Assembly: GCF_900176595.1 (NCBI RefSeq)
Contig: NZ_LT838813.1
Span: forward strand, 4,048,001-4,112,000
Direction: 5' to 3'
DNA: 64,000 bases
Source of the DNA: Aquiflexum balticum DSM 16537
GTDB lineage: Bacteria > Bacteroidota > Bacteroidia > Cytophagales > Cyclobacteriaceae
In this document: piece after piece, positions 7,315 to 16,780 of the stretch
Layout of the letters: each line of letters opens with the position of its first letter
Numbering within the stretch: position 1 is the first letter of the stretch
Notes under the pieces: model-generated
What the model saw: only the letters and a program-made list of their open reading frames with translations
Told to the model about the DNA's origin: nothing
The model's database searches: none
Program-made: the position numbers and the translations under genes

Positions 7315-9628
7315 CTATTGTGGTGAGTTTCTTATCCATGATTACGCCATTGGGGTCAAGTAATAAAATGGTAGCGGCATTGCCTTCAGCATCTTCACTG
7401 ACCATCACCCTACCTTTATTTCCTGCAATGACATTGTTTTTTGAAATGACAATTGAACTGTGCTCATCTGCCGCCTTTGTTCTCACATCCAATTGATAGC
7501 CGTCAGGTGCATGCTCAGTTTCCACATTGCATTTCAGATTTACCCATTTGATGCTTTTGATAAATGCATTGTCCTTGGGTTTGGATTTGCTTTCAAGAAT
7601 TATTTCCGGAATCAGGCATTCGTGGATCGAAATGCCTCCATGCGCATATTCTTCGTTTGCCTTGAAGAAGCTGATCCCAGGAGCATAAGCGATAAATATC
7701 GAAGGATTCCATCTCCAGGGAAGGTGTAGTAAGGGAGAGACTGCCCCTTCTTTGATCAAAGCACAGCGACCCCATCTCGTCTCCGCCAAATCTGCATAAA
7801 GCTGTGTTTTTGGCAATCCACCGGGAAGAAGCAGCCATCCGTGATCTGTGACGATTTTGACTTTTTGGTAGCCTTTATCAAATATTTCATCCAAGGCTTC
7901 CATGATCTGATCGAAAAGCTCATCCACTCTTCTGACCAAAGCAGACTGCTCCTGATGGCCCTTGGTATCAATGTCTCCAATTTCCATCCAATATTTTTTG
8001 CCCGATTCAAGATCCGATACCTTAGGCAGGTATTCAAAACCCTGTGTCTTCAATGCATCCCTAAAGGCAGTTGTCGTGAGATCTTTGGTGTTTTTCAGTT
8101 GCGGTCTGAACTCCCGGCATTCACTGTTGACACTTACTAAGCCGGCTATCGGTGATACATTGGCTTTTGCTGTCGGAGTAAGGGATGGAATGGCTGACCA
8201 GGAGGGGGATAAGAAACTTTTAATGCCAGGGGAATCCTTTTCCAGCTTTTGAATAAATTCTTTGGCAAGCTCATACCTGAATGCATCGACAAACAATACA
8301 AAATCAAAGGTTTCTTCCTTTGCAGTCTGTCCGGTAAATATTTCTGGACTTTCCTCCACTAATTTCTGAAACCTTTCTGTAATCGATTCCAGCCATGGTT
8401 TATAAAAAAGCCTGATGACTCCTGATACTATTTCTTTATCCTTGGAAGATTTGACAGCCTGCAATGCCTTTCGCATGTATAGATCCACATTGCAACCTTC
8501 ATCAGTGTAATAAATTCTCAATTGTTCCAGCGAAAAATTACTGAAAGAACACTGACTGTTACCGGCCATTAAATGCAGGTAGGATAAAGAAATTGCAAGA
8601 GGGGATTTATCAAGCTCTGCCCAAATCCAGTCCCGCCTGACTCTGTGGATATTCTCCAATTCCAAAAGTTTGCTATATGCCTTTGGGATATCCATTTTGG
8701 TCAAAGACTGGAGGGCATCAGCAAGCTTAGACTCTTCCAATTCATTTACCTGTGGCCAACTTTCACTGGGAAGACTGTACATGCCAATTCCCAGGTCTGC
8801 TGGCTTTGCCTGTCTTAAAAGGCCCTCTATTTGGGAATATTTTTTTGGGTTATTGGCGTAAAGCTGCCATACATTTTTCCAGCTACCGGATTGACTTCCG
8901 AGTTTCAAGGCAATTTCTTTGATGTTTTTGACATCAGGGACAAAGTCAAACTGACCTTTGCACAGCTCTATAAATACTGCCTTTTTTGACAGATCCATGG
9001 AATTGAGAAAGGATTCTCCCTGTATCATCCACTGTAGGATACTCTCGTTGATTTCAGGGAATACCAAGGTGTTGAGAAAACCTGCATCAATTTGGCTTTT
9101 GTTCAAAAAAGCCTCTTTCTCCATCAGGATAGAGGGCAGTGCTTTTTTAAGTGCATTCTTGGTGCTGTTGTCCTTTTGAACTTTGATGCCCATTCCATGC
9201 TGTATATTTTCTACAAAGGCCAAGATCGTCCATTCCTTTCCGTTTTCCTGGAGAAAAAGATTTCCGGTATACTGATACTCCAATAGGGGCTGAAGGTCAA
9301 AGACTGCTGTTTCTACTTTTCTTAAGTCGGTTTTGGAAATCCCGGGAAGGTAGATGATAGGAATGGTATTGTCCTCCCAATTAGCCTCGGGGAGCATTTT
9401 TGACACCATACATTTGATCCAAATGGCAGGTCCTTGTTTCAGACCCGCCTCATATTGACCATAAGTCAAAAGCTCGGGCAGCTCATGTTTCAGCACGGGA
9501 ATGGCGGCTTTCCATTGCTCTTCCGGGTCGGGCCAAAGGATCACTTCGGGCCTGTCCATCACACTGCTGTTATGGAGGGTACTCAGCTTTAATGCCTTTA
9601 TGATTTTCTCGAATATACTTTCTCGCAT
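7307..9628 (-). CDS. pglZ: BREX phosphatase-superfamily protein PglZ
   Basis: A 773-residue PglZ, the alkaline-phosphatase-superfamily signature protein of BREX and Pgl systems. It is needed for both methylation and exclusion in studied systems, although its enzymatic target is unclear. The PglZ domain shows LFVDAFRYE (D448) and IVTDHGW (D595, H596), two metal-ligand motifs of the superfamily. The N-terminal segment RPEVILWPDPEEQW is the usual PglZ opening, and length and layout fit type I PglZ. The ATG at 9628 lies inside the end of mcrC (31-nt overlap). A second Met at residue 24 would reduce the overlap, but it sits directly at the conserved RPEVILWPDPE strand, so the longer start is preferred. 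The overlap ties pglZ translation to the inserted mcrBC pair. Confidence 0.93.
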   Translation of the reverse strand: MRESIFEKIIKALKLSTLHNSSVMDRPEVILWPDPEEQWKAAIPVLKHELPELLTYGQYEAGLKQGPAIWIKCMVSKMLPEANWEDNTIPIIYLPGISKTDLRKVETAVFDLQPLLEYQYTGNLFLQENGKEWTILAFVENIQHGMGIKVQKDNSTKNALKKALPSILMEKEAFLNKSQIDAGFLNTLVFPEINESILQWMIQGESFLNSMDLSKKAVFIELCKGQFDFVPDVKNIKEIALKLGSQSGSWKNVWQLYANNPKKYSQIEGLLRQAKPADLGIGMYSLPSESWPQVNELEESKLADALQSLTKMDIPKAYSKLLELENIHRVRRDWIWAELDKSPLAISLSYLHLMAGNSQCSFSNFSLEQLRIYYTDEGCNVDLYMRKALQAVKSSKDKEIVSGVIRLFYKPWLESITERFQKLVEESPEIFTGQTAKEETFDFVLFVDAFRYELAKEFIQKLEKDSPGIKSFLSPSWSAIPSLTPTAKANVSPIAGLVSVNSECREFRPQLKNTKDLTTTAFRDALKTQGFEYLPKVSDLESGKKYWMEIGDIDTKGHQEQSALVRRVDELFDQIMEALDEIFDKGYQKVKIVTDHGWLLLPGGLPKTQLYADLAETRWGRCALIKEGAVSPLLHLPWRWNPSIFIAYAPGISFFKANEEYAHGGISIHECLIPEIILESKSKPKDNAFIKSIKWVNLKCNVETEHAPDGYQLDVRTKAADEHSSIVISKNNVIAGNKGRVMVSEDAEGNAATILLLDPNGVIMDKKLTTIGG

Positions 9629-10896
9629 CTTTCAATTTCGTCTTCAATAAATGTAACTAATCTTTCCCCAAGTTGACGATCCAGCTTCTGATTTTCTGCC
9701 AGAACCGAAACCCTCAACATCCCACAACGATGTAGCTCTTTGTCTCCATTTTTGAAATAGCCTGAATCGAATGAAATGTTCTCGGAAAACTCTGCCGAGG
9801 GATACAGCAAAATTGCAGATTTACTATCCCAAAACTCATTATATACAAACATCTGCTTCAGGTCATTATCAGCAGGGTTGTTATAATCTGGCAATTTCCA
9901 TTTCGTATCTATAATCATGTAAACCTTCTTATCTATTGTCACTGAGATATCAGGTCTAACCAATTTAAAGGATCTGCTATTGTCGGCAAACCAAAATCGT
10001 TTTTGATTTTGAGGCTGTATAGACCAACCTTGTTTCTTCTTCTTAAAGAGGGATCTGAAAATGTATTCTTCCCATAGCTGATTCATGTCAAAGAGAATGG
10101 CCAGCACATGATTACTTCCACCGCTGATATCCGGTCTGTAGTTCAGCAACAGCATAGCAGCTATTTCAATTGCATCTCGATAAGAAGCAGTTTTTCTATT
10201 GTAGTTCAGTTTTTCAAAAGTTTGGGCATTTACATGAATGTCGTTTAACTCAGGAAAGTTTAACAGCAGCGATTGTACCCTGTCTCTTAGCAAAGGGATT
10301 TTGCTAATAGTGGAAACCAACTTTAGTGCTTTGAGCAGGATCTGATTGAGCAGGTGGTTTTGATCATAGACCTGATGCCTGGTATAGAAGTTTTCCTGAT
10401 GGACGAGATTATGTTGGATGTTTTTGCCAAAGAGCAATTTGCCCTTCAAGGCTTTACAGTTCCCGTCCTGAAATCTATATCGTTTGATCAAGCCTTGCCT
10501 TAACAATTGCTCACAGGCAATCACATAAAGCTCCAGATAAGCTTCCAAAATACTATTGTAACGATGCTTCAGAAATGCCTTTTCATTTGCCTGAACCTGC
10601 ATCCAATGACATTCGGCTAACATCTCTAACAACACATCTCTCCACACCGCTTTCTGGTCCTCCAGGGCTAGCTTACCCACCTTAGGGAGAACCTCAATTA
10701 CCAAATCTCCAGCTTGAATCACCCCAACGAATTGCTTGAATTTGACGCCATTTGGAGTCAGGTCAAAATACTTGCCTCCATACGTTTCATTGTACCAACC
10801 CAATAGCTGCCAATGTCTCCTTTGGAAACAGGAGTCTTCATCTACCTTTAAAGTAGTATATTCAAAAACCTGTATGGGTTTATTGCAGGAGTTCAT
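9598..10896 (-). CDS. mcrC: McrC-like nuclease subunit of type IV restriction
   Basis: A 432-residue McrC family protein, the endonuclease partner of McrB that cuts DNA carrying modified cytosine. The N-terminal half is the McrC beta-rich and helical domain that contacts the McrB ring. The C-terminal half holds the PD-(D/E)xK nuclease core: LVRPDIS with D316, then MIIDTKWK with D330 and K332, preceded by the conserved LWEEYIFRSLF helix. All expected catalytic residues are present. It follows mcrB by 11 nt and overlaps pglZ by 31 nt, so it is embedded in the BREX transcript rather than inserted as a separate unit. The composition resembles the surrounding BREX genes. The specificity (5mC, 5hmC or other) depends on McrB and cannot be read here. 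Confidence 0.92.
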   Translation of the reverse strand: MNSCNKPIQVFEYTTLKVDEDSCFQRRHWQLLGWYNETYGGKYFDLTPNGVKFKQFVGVIQAGDLVIEVLPKVGKLALEDQKAVWRDVLLEMLAECHWMQVQANEKAFLKHRYNSILEAYLELYVIACEQLLRQGLIKRYRFQDGNCKALKGKLLFGKNIQHNLVHQENFYTRHQVYDQNHLLNQILLKALKLVSTISKIPLLRDRVQSLLLNFPELNDIHVNAQTFEKLNYNRKTASYRDAIEIAAMLLLNYRPDISGGSNHVLAILFDMNQLWEEYIFRSLFKKKKQGWSIQPQNQKRFWFADNSRSFKLVRPDISVTIDKKVYMIIDTKWKLPDYNNPADNDLKQMFVYNEFWDSKSAILLYPSAEFSENISFDSGYFKNGDKELHRCGMLRVSVLAENQKLDRQLGERLVTFIEDEIERCEKVYSRKS

Positions 10897-10907
10897 ACTG
10901 GCTATAC

Positions 10908-13541
10908 TTAAGAATAAATGGACTGGAAGTCATCTTTTGTCAATTTACTAGAATCTTTCAATCGATATTGCCAAACTTGTTCATATTGACTCCCTAAATC
11001 ATTCCCAGCCGAAAACTTGGCGAAGATATTGGAATTTACTTGCGTATTCCCCTCAAAAAAGGCATCTCCTAAAACCAATCCCAATTTTTCATAGTCGTTG
11101 TAAAAGAACTCCTGAAGAAGAGGAAGAATCTTATTTGCATAGACAGCTCTTAGACCTTCTATCTCTGTAACATTCCAAAACCAGGCATGACCAATGGTAT
11201 GGTCGTTATCCTTCAATACAGTTAATCTTTCATTCAGTCTGCTCAACATTTTCGGTAAATCTATCCCGTCCGTAGTTGGCTTTAGTTCTTCAGGTAAAGG
11301 CGACATAGCCTTAAAGCTAAATCTTCTCCTCAAAGCTGTATCCAATGCTTCCACACTTCTATCTGCGGTATTCATGGTGCCGATAATATAAAGGTTTGGT
11401 GGAACAGCGAAAGCATTTTTCGAATAGGGGAGATCAACATAGAGAACTTCGTCTTTACCCATCCGTTTGTCAGGTTCTATCAAGGTGATCAATTCACCAA
11501 AAATCTGGGAAACATTGCCCCTATTAATCTCATCGATAATAAATACAAATGGGTCGGATTTATCATTTGACACAACTTGAACAGATCTTTTTGACCATAT
11601 ACTCTGAATAACCTTCTTCTTATCTTCATAGCTAAGTTCTTTGGCAATTGCCAGACTGTGTGGTTTTTTGTTTGTTACCCGATAGCTTGCAATTTTGTTC
11701 AAAACAGCCCAATAAGCAGTTGAATTGCTTCTACCAATTATATCCCGGATATTTTCGTGAATATTGGTCATAGTGGAAGGATTTGGGTATACATCATAAA
11801 TTTTTGACAGTCTGTCTTTTGAGACTGTGTAAGCCCTTTCTCTTCCTTTATGGACAAGTACAAAATTACCTTGTGAAGTAATATTGATTTCTAGATCATT
11901 ATTGGAGACTGTTTTGATTTCTTTTACAGCACCCTTTGAAACTTCTTCAAATAAGAGGTCATACAATCCATTGAAATCCAATATTTGCTCTACTAATTGG
12001 TCTGACTTGTTGTTTTTCACATGGTAATTGTAGGTTGCTTCAATACAGGCTTGCATAAACAAGCCATCTTGAATTTCATATTTCAAAAACGGTGAATCTT
12101 CATCTTCTGCTTGAACTGGCTTGATGCCTTCGATAAAATCCTCATAAGCCATGTTTTGATGAAAGGTATTAAAAAACACCCTCCTTTGCAGTTGTAAAGA
12201 AGCAAACCGCTGCTTCGCTTCAGATCTTTTTTCAGGTACTTCATCGTCAATAATTTCTAATGAAATATCTATGGTTCTGTAAGTCTTTCCAGTTCCCGGA
12301 GGTCCATACAAGATTAAATTGAGTGGATTGTTTGATTTAGCTTCCATAGCTTCTGTTTCATCTTCTACTTGATCTTCAAATTCCTCATTAGGATCATTAT
12401 CAATCACTTTAAGGTTAAAATAGGGTAGGAACAAGAGTTTATTGATAGACTCAAGTTCAGAGGGCTTTATTTTCCAAAAAGTAGAATTCCCACTAGGCAT
12501 AATCATCGATCTCTGATCCTTGAGTCCTGAAAGTGCCTCATCTTTTGGGAAATATATGGGCTTGACTTCTCTGTAGATCCAATCTTCTTTTTCAGGCCCA
12601 AAAAGTGATGCTATATCAGGACTAAAATCTTCTATCCCTGATGTAACTTGACCTATCCACTTGATTTTGTCACCTCCATAGCAGAGATAAACATAATCAC
12701 CCTCCTTAAGCTCAGTCACAAACTTTTCACCTTGTCCCCTCTTAGTATACCTATTAAGGGTGATTAAATTATTTTGATCTACAATGTCAATAATAGCTGC
12801 ATTGTCAAAATCTGTATTGAAAATCAAAGCACCATGGGAAATCTTATAGATACTTTGCCCATCCAACTCTAGGGTTTTTGCCATAAACAGCCTCCCTTCT
12901 TTAGTAAATATATGGGCAACTTGATCGATATGGCTGAAATCTTCTTCATTTACCAAAGATTTTAATTCATGAAGAGGATCTATAACTTGTTGGTATTCAT
13001 TAGGTATGTCATACCAGTTGATGAAGTTTTTGTAAGAGTTATTAAATATTGGAAATAGGGTAGGGTTGATATAAAATAACCAGGGAGAGTAAACACCTCT
13101 TTTCACCTTAGGCACTTTCTTGTTTTCATATTCCCGTACCAACTGTTTGGCTTCCTGAACAGTAGTGACTTTGAAAGCTTTTACAAGAAACTCCTTCACA
13201 GTCTGTAGATCTTCATCTTTTAAGCCTACAATTCCTGTTTTTCCCGCATTCGTAAATCCAGGAACATAATGTTCCATGGCTGCGTCCCAGATAGATTTTC
13301 TTTTTGCTTCGTCCAGTACTAAAGCTTTCAACTTTTTATCAAAAGTATCATCTGTGCAGTTATACTTGAAAATCTGAATCAAGTCTGTCAGCACCTGATT
13401 GGTAAAAGGTTCAATCGTCAAGGCCTCTGCCAGAATCTGCCTAAAAATTGGAATAATAGCTTTTTGGCCTTCTCTTTCTTCGTAGAGATCCGAATTCTTG
13501 TATTCTTCGAATAAGTGTAAAAAGTGTGCTGAATTTTTCAT
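10908..13541 (-). CDS. mcrB: McrB-like GTPase with N-terminal DNA-reader region
   Basis: An 877-residue McrB-type AAA+ motor. The C-terminal half carries Walker A GPPGTGKT (413-420), Walker B/sensor IIDEINRG (D670, E671) and the GTPase signature MNTADRS (723-729), which marks McrB among AAA+ proteins. The N-terminal 400 residues hold a helical segment (1-210) ending in a YSPWLFYINPTLFP-type motif seen in McrB-like N-termini. A beta-rich region follows (about 230-360, with LKEGDYVYLCYG and KIKWIGQVTSG) that resembles EVE/PUA-type modified-base readers. It is 17 nt downstream of pglX and 11 nt upstream of mcrC. It presumably translocates DNA from a modified site to drive McrC cleavage of phage DNA whose modified bases would escape BREX. 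The reader-domain call is inference. Confidence 0.92.
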   Translation of the reverse strand: MKNSAHFLHLFEEYKNSDLYEEREGQKAIIPIFRQILAEALTIEPFTNQVLTDLIQIFKYNCTDDTFDKKLKALVLDEAKRKSIWDAAMEHYVPGFTNAGKTGIVGLKDEDLQTVKEFLVKAFKVTTVQEAKQLVREYENKKVPKVKRGVYSPWLFYINPTLFPIFNNSYKNFINWYDIPNEYQQVIDPLHELKSLVNEEDFSHIDQVAHIFTKEGRLFMAKTLELDGQSIYKISHGALIFNTDFDNAAIIDIVDQNNLITLNRYTKRGQGEKFVTELKEGDYVYLCYGGDKIKWIGQVTSGIEDFSPDIASLFGPEKEDWIYREVKPIYFPKDEALSGLKDQRSMIMPSGNSTFWKIKPSELESINKLLFLPYFNLKVIDNDPNEEFEDQVEDETEAMEAKSNNPLNLILYGPPGTGKTYRTIDISLEIIDDEVPEKRSEAKQRFASLQLQRRVFFNTFHQNMAYEDFIEGIKPVQAEDEDSPFLKYEIQDGLFMQACIEATYNYHVKNNKSDQLVEQILDFNGLYDLLFEEVSKGAVKEIKTVSNNDLEINITSQGNFVLVHKGRERAYTVSKDRLSKIYDVYPNPSTMTNIHENIRDIIGRSNSTAYWAVLNKIASYRVTNKKPHSLAIAKELSYEDKKKVIQSIWSKRSVQVVSNDKSDPFVFIIDEINRGNVSQIFGELITLIEPDKRMGKDEVLYVDLPYSKNAFAVPPNLYIIGTMNTADRSVEALDTALRRRFSFKAMSPLPEELKPTTDGIDLPKMLSRLNERLTVLKDNDHTIGHAWFWNVTEIEGLRAVYANKILPLLQEFFYNDYEKLGLVLGDAFFEGNTQVNSNIFAKFSAGNDLGSQYEQVWQYRLKDSSKLTKDDFQSIYS

Positions 13542-13558
13542 AGCGTATCATTTACTCT

Positions 13559-16500
13559 TTAAATTCCTCTAGCTTTCCTCTTCTCCTCCAAACTCAAATG
13601 CAAATCATTGTTCCTTTCTTCTCCCCATGGTGCGCCGGGAGGGTTTTTACCTCTGTCTTTGCCCCATTTGATATTGGGTTTCTTACGAAGGATACCAGCT
13701 TCTATAAAGGGGCGGATATTCAGTCTTACTCCATCATTCAGGTCAGGTTCCCAACCTATGGGCTGTTCTGAGAGGGGCTTCCAGCGGACAAAGATGTCAT
13801 AAGGCTTCTCTCCCTCCAGGATCAGTTCCAACGATTCCTTGAGCTTTAGGGCAGCACTAAGTAAACCATCTGCACCGCTTTCTCCCGTTTTCTTCTTGGA
13901 TTCGCACATGCGGATCCAGTCACCGAGATAGGTATAGATCAGTTTGGATAAGTTGTTCTTGGTCAGCTTGTGGTAATTTACCAAAGCAGAGAAGCCATCC
14001 TTTCTACCGTCCCAGATATGCCAGACAAAGGGTCGGTTATTGAACACCTTACAATGCTGTACAAAAAACTCATCCCGAAGCCAGTTTTCAAGATTCTTGG
14101 AAGTAGCTCCTTCTTGTTCCAGTAGTTGGTTAAGGGTATTGATTTCATACTGTTCTCCCCATACCGCTTGGATATATTCCCTTAGTCGATCTGCTCCTGC
14201 AGCTTCTCCATTCACTGAAGGAATGCAGAAAATGCCATCCTCATCACTCAGGTGGTCAAATGCTTGAATCTCCTGAATCAGCTCTCTTGCTTTAGGATCC
14301 AATTCCATCTCGGTATCTGATTCTGCCGGCCAGCGATATCCGAGAATTCGTGAAACAGCCACCAGAATTGGGTTTTCAGAAATCTGAGGATGTCCATGAA
14401 ACAACCACTGAGTGGAATCATCAGAATAGGGTAGAGGAAGGCCATCAGGATATTTTTCTTTCGCAACTTTCTGCCAATGCTCAAAGTCAAAGGGGACTTT
14501 TACTAAAGTAGCATTTGTAACTGCCAATGATTTATCAATATTTCTCACTTCCTTATTGTACTCAGGAGAACTGCAGAAGGCAAAAATGGGAAGTAAATCA
14601 GATTCAACTTTAGGTACAATTACTCCAATATTGTTATCATATAAATCGCCTTGGTAAATTGATGTAGATAGAGTTCCCATTTGGTTTACAACAATACCCT
14701 TTTTTCCATAAGATTGATTATCAACGCCGGGTCTAAGCATTCCCATACCTTTAGTTGACCAATTTACAACAAAAGTTTTTCCTGCATAAAAGCTTGGTTG
14801 ATTTACTGTAGATTGCAAAAAAAGCCAATTTTTTTCTAGTCTATTTAATTCCCAGAAATTTCTGAACCAAAAATCTTTGTCTCCACTAACTACACCTCTT
14901 TTTGAAATTGCATATTCATCCAAAAGTCGGACATTAGAAAGTTCATTAAGTACGATTCTTGAATTAGGATTAATTAGTTGAAGGTTTTGATTTAGTTTTT
15001 TGAAAACGGATTTCCTTAAAAGTTCATTTTTATTTTCTATCGATGATTCCGAAATATCAAGTGCTATAAACTTATGGTTTTCAATCATCACTTGATTAAA
15101 AATTGAAATTAGAACTGGCTTAACAACCTCTCCAGTAATTTGAGAAAAGGCCCCTGGACCAAGAAAAACTAGTGAACTTATACTTTTTCTTTTTAAAATT
15201 TCTTTTCTAAATTTTTCATACATTCCTAAAAACAACCAGTTTTGAGGGCTGACGGTGGCAAATAGTCCATTTTTTGAACAGATTTTGATCGACCTTTCAA
15301 TGAATACAGTTGATAGATCCATTTTACTATCAGCATATTCTTTTTCAAAAAATTCTTTTAGTAAATCTCCTTGCTTTTTGAATCCTAAATATGGAACATT
15401 AGTTATTATTAGCTTATATTTATTTGATAAAATTAAACCTGCTTTGGCCATTCCAGCAGCCATAACCCCCCGTTCAAGTTGTTCACCCTGAAATTCCGAA
15501 TGAAATGCCCTTTCCAAAACAGGTTGTAAAAGATCAAAACTTGCTGTGAAAGCATCAGCTTCTATTGTCATCGGGTCTAATAATGAACCAAGTTCTGGGG
15601 CAAGTTGGAAATGCCTATACAATTGACGCATGCCATTTTCCATTCTTAATTGGTCATCTCGGTTTACTTTCCCAACCAATTTAACCCAGTCTTCTTCCTT
15701 ACCTTTAGGAGCAATACCGCTACAGGCCAAATTCATTTCAGGAAGTTCTTTAAAATGACCACAGAATTTCCAAGCAGTCAGGGCCAGGTTAAAGGCCGCA
15801 ATCTGCGTACAGCGAGGGTCAATCTCCAGTCCATGTAGGTTTTCACGAATTACGCTGTCTGTAGCCTCTTCTTTACTGAGACCTTCTTCATGCATCCTCA
15901 GCTTGGCGAAGATGGGAAACAGAGAAACTACAAAGTGTCCCGAACCCATGCAGGGATCCAAGGAAGTGACTTCTGCGGTCTTATCCGGCCAGCCTTCAAA
16001 CTTCCCTGCTGCAGGAGAGCCATCTTCCAAATACCTCAGGTATTCAAACTTGACAGGAGGTTCCACTCCAGGATTTCTACTGACCCACCAAGCACCCAAG
16101 GTATTGTCGATCAGAAAGTCCACCATATACTGTTCCGTAAAGAGTTGGGTGACCGCAGGGAGCTTTTCTCCATCGATTTTATCTCCGGATTTATTGATTC
16201 TATCTTTTTCCTCACTTTGCCAGTACTGATAGACCCATCCCAAGGCATCATCTGCTTGGAAAGTGTTGTCTTCTAAAGCTGATATGATTTCTTCCAGTTC
16301 TATGCGGTCATTGCTGGCGAAGTGTACCTGCATCACAGGATCGGAGGGTCTGAAAATTGCCGGTAGCATCAGGGAGGCATAGTGCATGGCTGTTTCCCAT
16401 TTGTTGGCATGGCCTTCTTCTGCTGCCAATTCCTCACAGTCCATCAAGGTGACCGCTACGCCATCAGGATGCATCAGCAGGTTGTTGACTTCCAGAAACT

Positions 16501-16780
16501 TGGCGAAAAGCATCTTGTGCCAGGTCTCGTAGGCCAGTTCATAAGAAAGCTTATGGATCGTTTGTCCACCCGACTGATCCTGGATATCTCCCAATAATCT
16601 TCCTTTTTGACGCAGTCTGTTTCTGAGGTTTCGCTGCTCAGGACTCATATGGCCAAAAGGTTCTGTCTGATCCACTGCCAAGCTTCTCAGGGCATTATCA
16701 GAACCTTTTTGGGCACTTTCTCTTGCTTTACTGACTGCTTTTTCTAAGGTGCTTCTTTGGGAAGAGGAGAGTACGGACAT
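13559..16780 (-). CDS. pglX: BREX adenine-specific DNA methyltransferase PglX
   Basis: A 1073-residue type I BREX methyltransferase that marks host DNA (N6-adenine at one strand of an asymmetric site in known systems) and supplies sequence specificity. SAM-binding motif I is DPCMGSGHF (from D275). The motif IV position reads IITNVPYLG (N461-V-P-Y464), with V where most amino-methyltransferases have P (NPPY). The variable target-recognition region follows. The ATG at 16780 overlaps the brxC stop by one base (TAATG), a coupled start. Base composition is uneven: windows at 14941-15060 have 31 G+C in 120, while 15781-15840 has 34 in 60 and 13861-13920 has 30 in 60. The central part (about residues 407-767) therefore looks exchanged by recombination. 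Confidence 0.95.
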   Translation of the reverse strand: MSVLSSSQRSTLEKAVSKARESAQKGSDNALRSLAVDQTEPFGHMSPEQRNLRNRLRQKGRLLGDIQDQSGGQTIHKLSYELAYETWHKMLFAKFLEVNNLLMHPDGVAVTLMDCEELAAEEGHANKWETAMHYASLMLPAIFRPSDPVMQVHFASNDRIELEEIISALEDNTFQADDALGWVYQYWQSEEKDRINKSGDKIDGEKLPAVTQLFTEQYMVDFLIDNTLGAWWVSRNPGVEPPVKFEYLRYLEDGSPAAGKFEGWPDKTAEVTSLDPCMGSGHFVVSLFPIFAKLRMHEEGLSKEEATDSVIRENLHGLEIDPRCTQIAAFNLALTAWKFCGHFKELPEMNLACSGIAPKGKEEDWVKLVGKVNRDDQLRMENGMRQLYRHFQLAPELGSLLDPMTIEADAFTASFDLLQPVLERAFHSEFQGEQLERGVMAAGMAKAGLILSNKYKLIITNVPYLGFKKQGDLLKEFFEKEYADSKMDLSTVFIERSIKICSKNGLFATVSPQNWLFLGMYEKFRKEILKRKSISSLVFLGPGAFSQITGEVVKPVLISIFNQVMIENHKFIALDISESSIENKNELLRKSVFKKLNQNLQLINPNSRIVLNELSNVRLLDEYAISKRGVVSGDKDFWFRNFWELNRLEKNWLFLQSTVNQPSFYAGKTFVVNWSTKGMGMLRPGVDNQSYGKKGIVVNQMGTLSTSIYQGDLYDNNIGVIVPKVESDLLPIFAFCSSPEYNKEVRNIDKSLAVTNATLVKVPFDFEHWQKVAKEKYPDGLPLPYSDDSTQWLFHGHPQISENPILVAVSRILGYRWPAESDTEMELDPKARELIQEIQAFDHLSDEDGIFCIPSVNGEAAGADRLREYIQAVWGEQYEINTLNQLLEQEGATSKNLENWLRDEFFVQHCKVFNNRPFVWHIWDGRKDGFSALVNYHKLTKNNLSKLIYTYLGDWIRMCESKKKTGESGADGLLSAALKLKESLELILEGEKPYDIFVRWKPLSEQPIGWEPDLNDGVRLNIRPFIEAGILRKKPNIKWGKDRGKNPPGAPWGEERNNDLHLSLEEKRKARGI

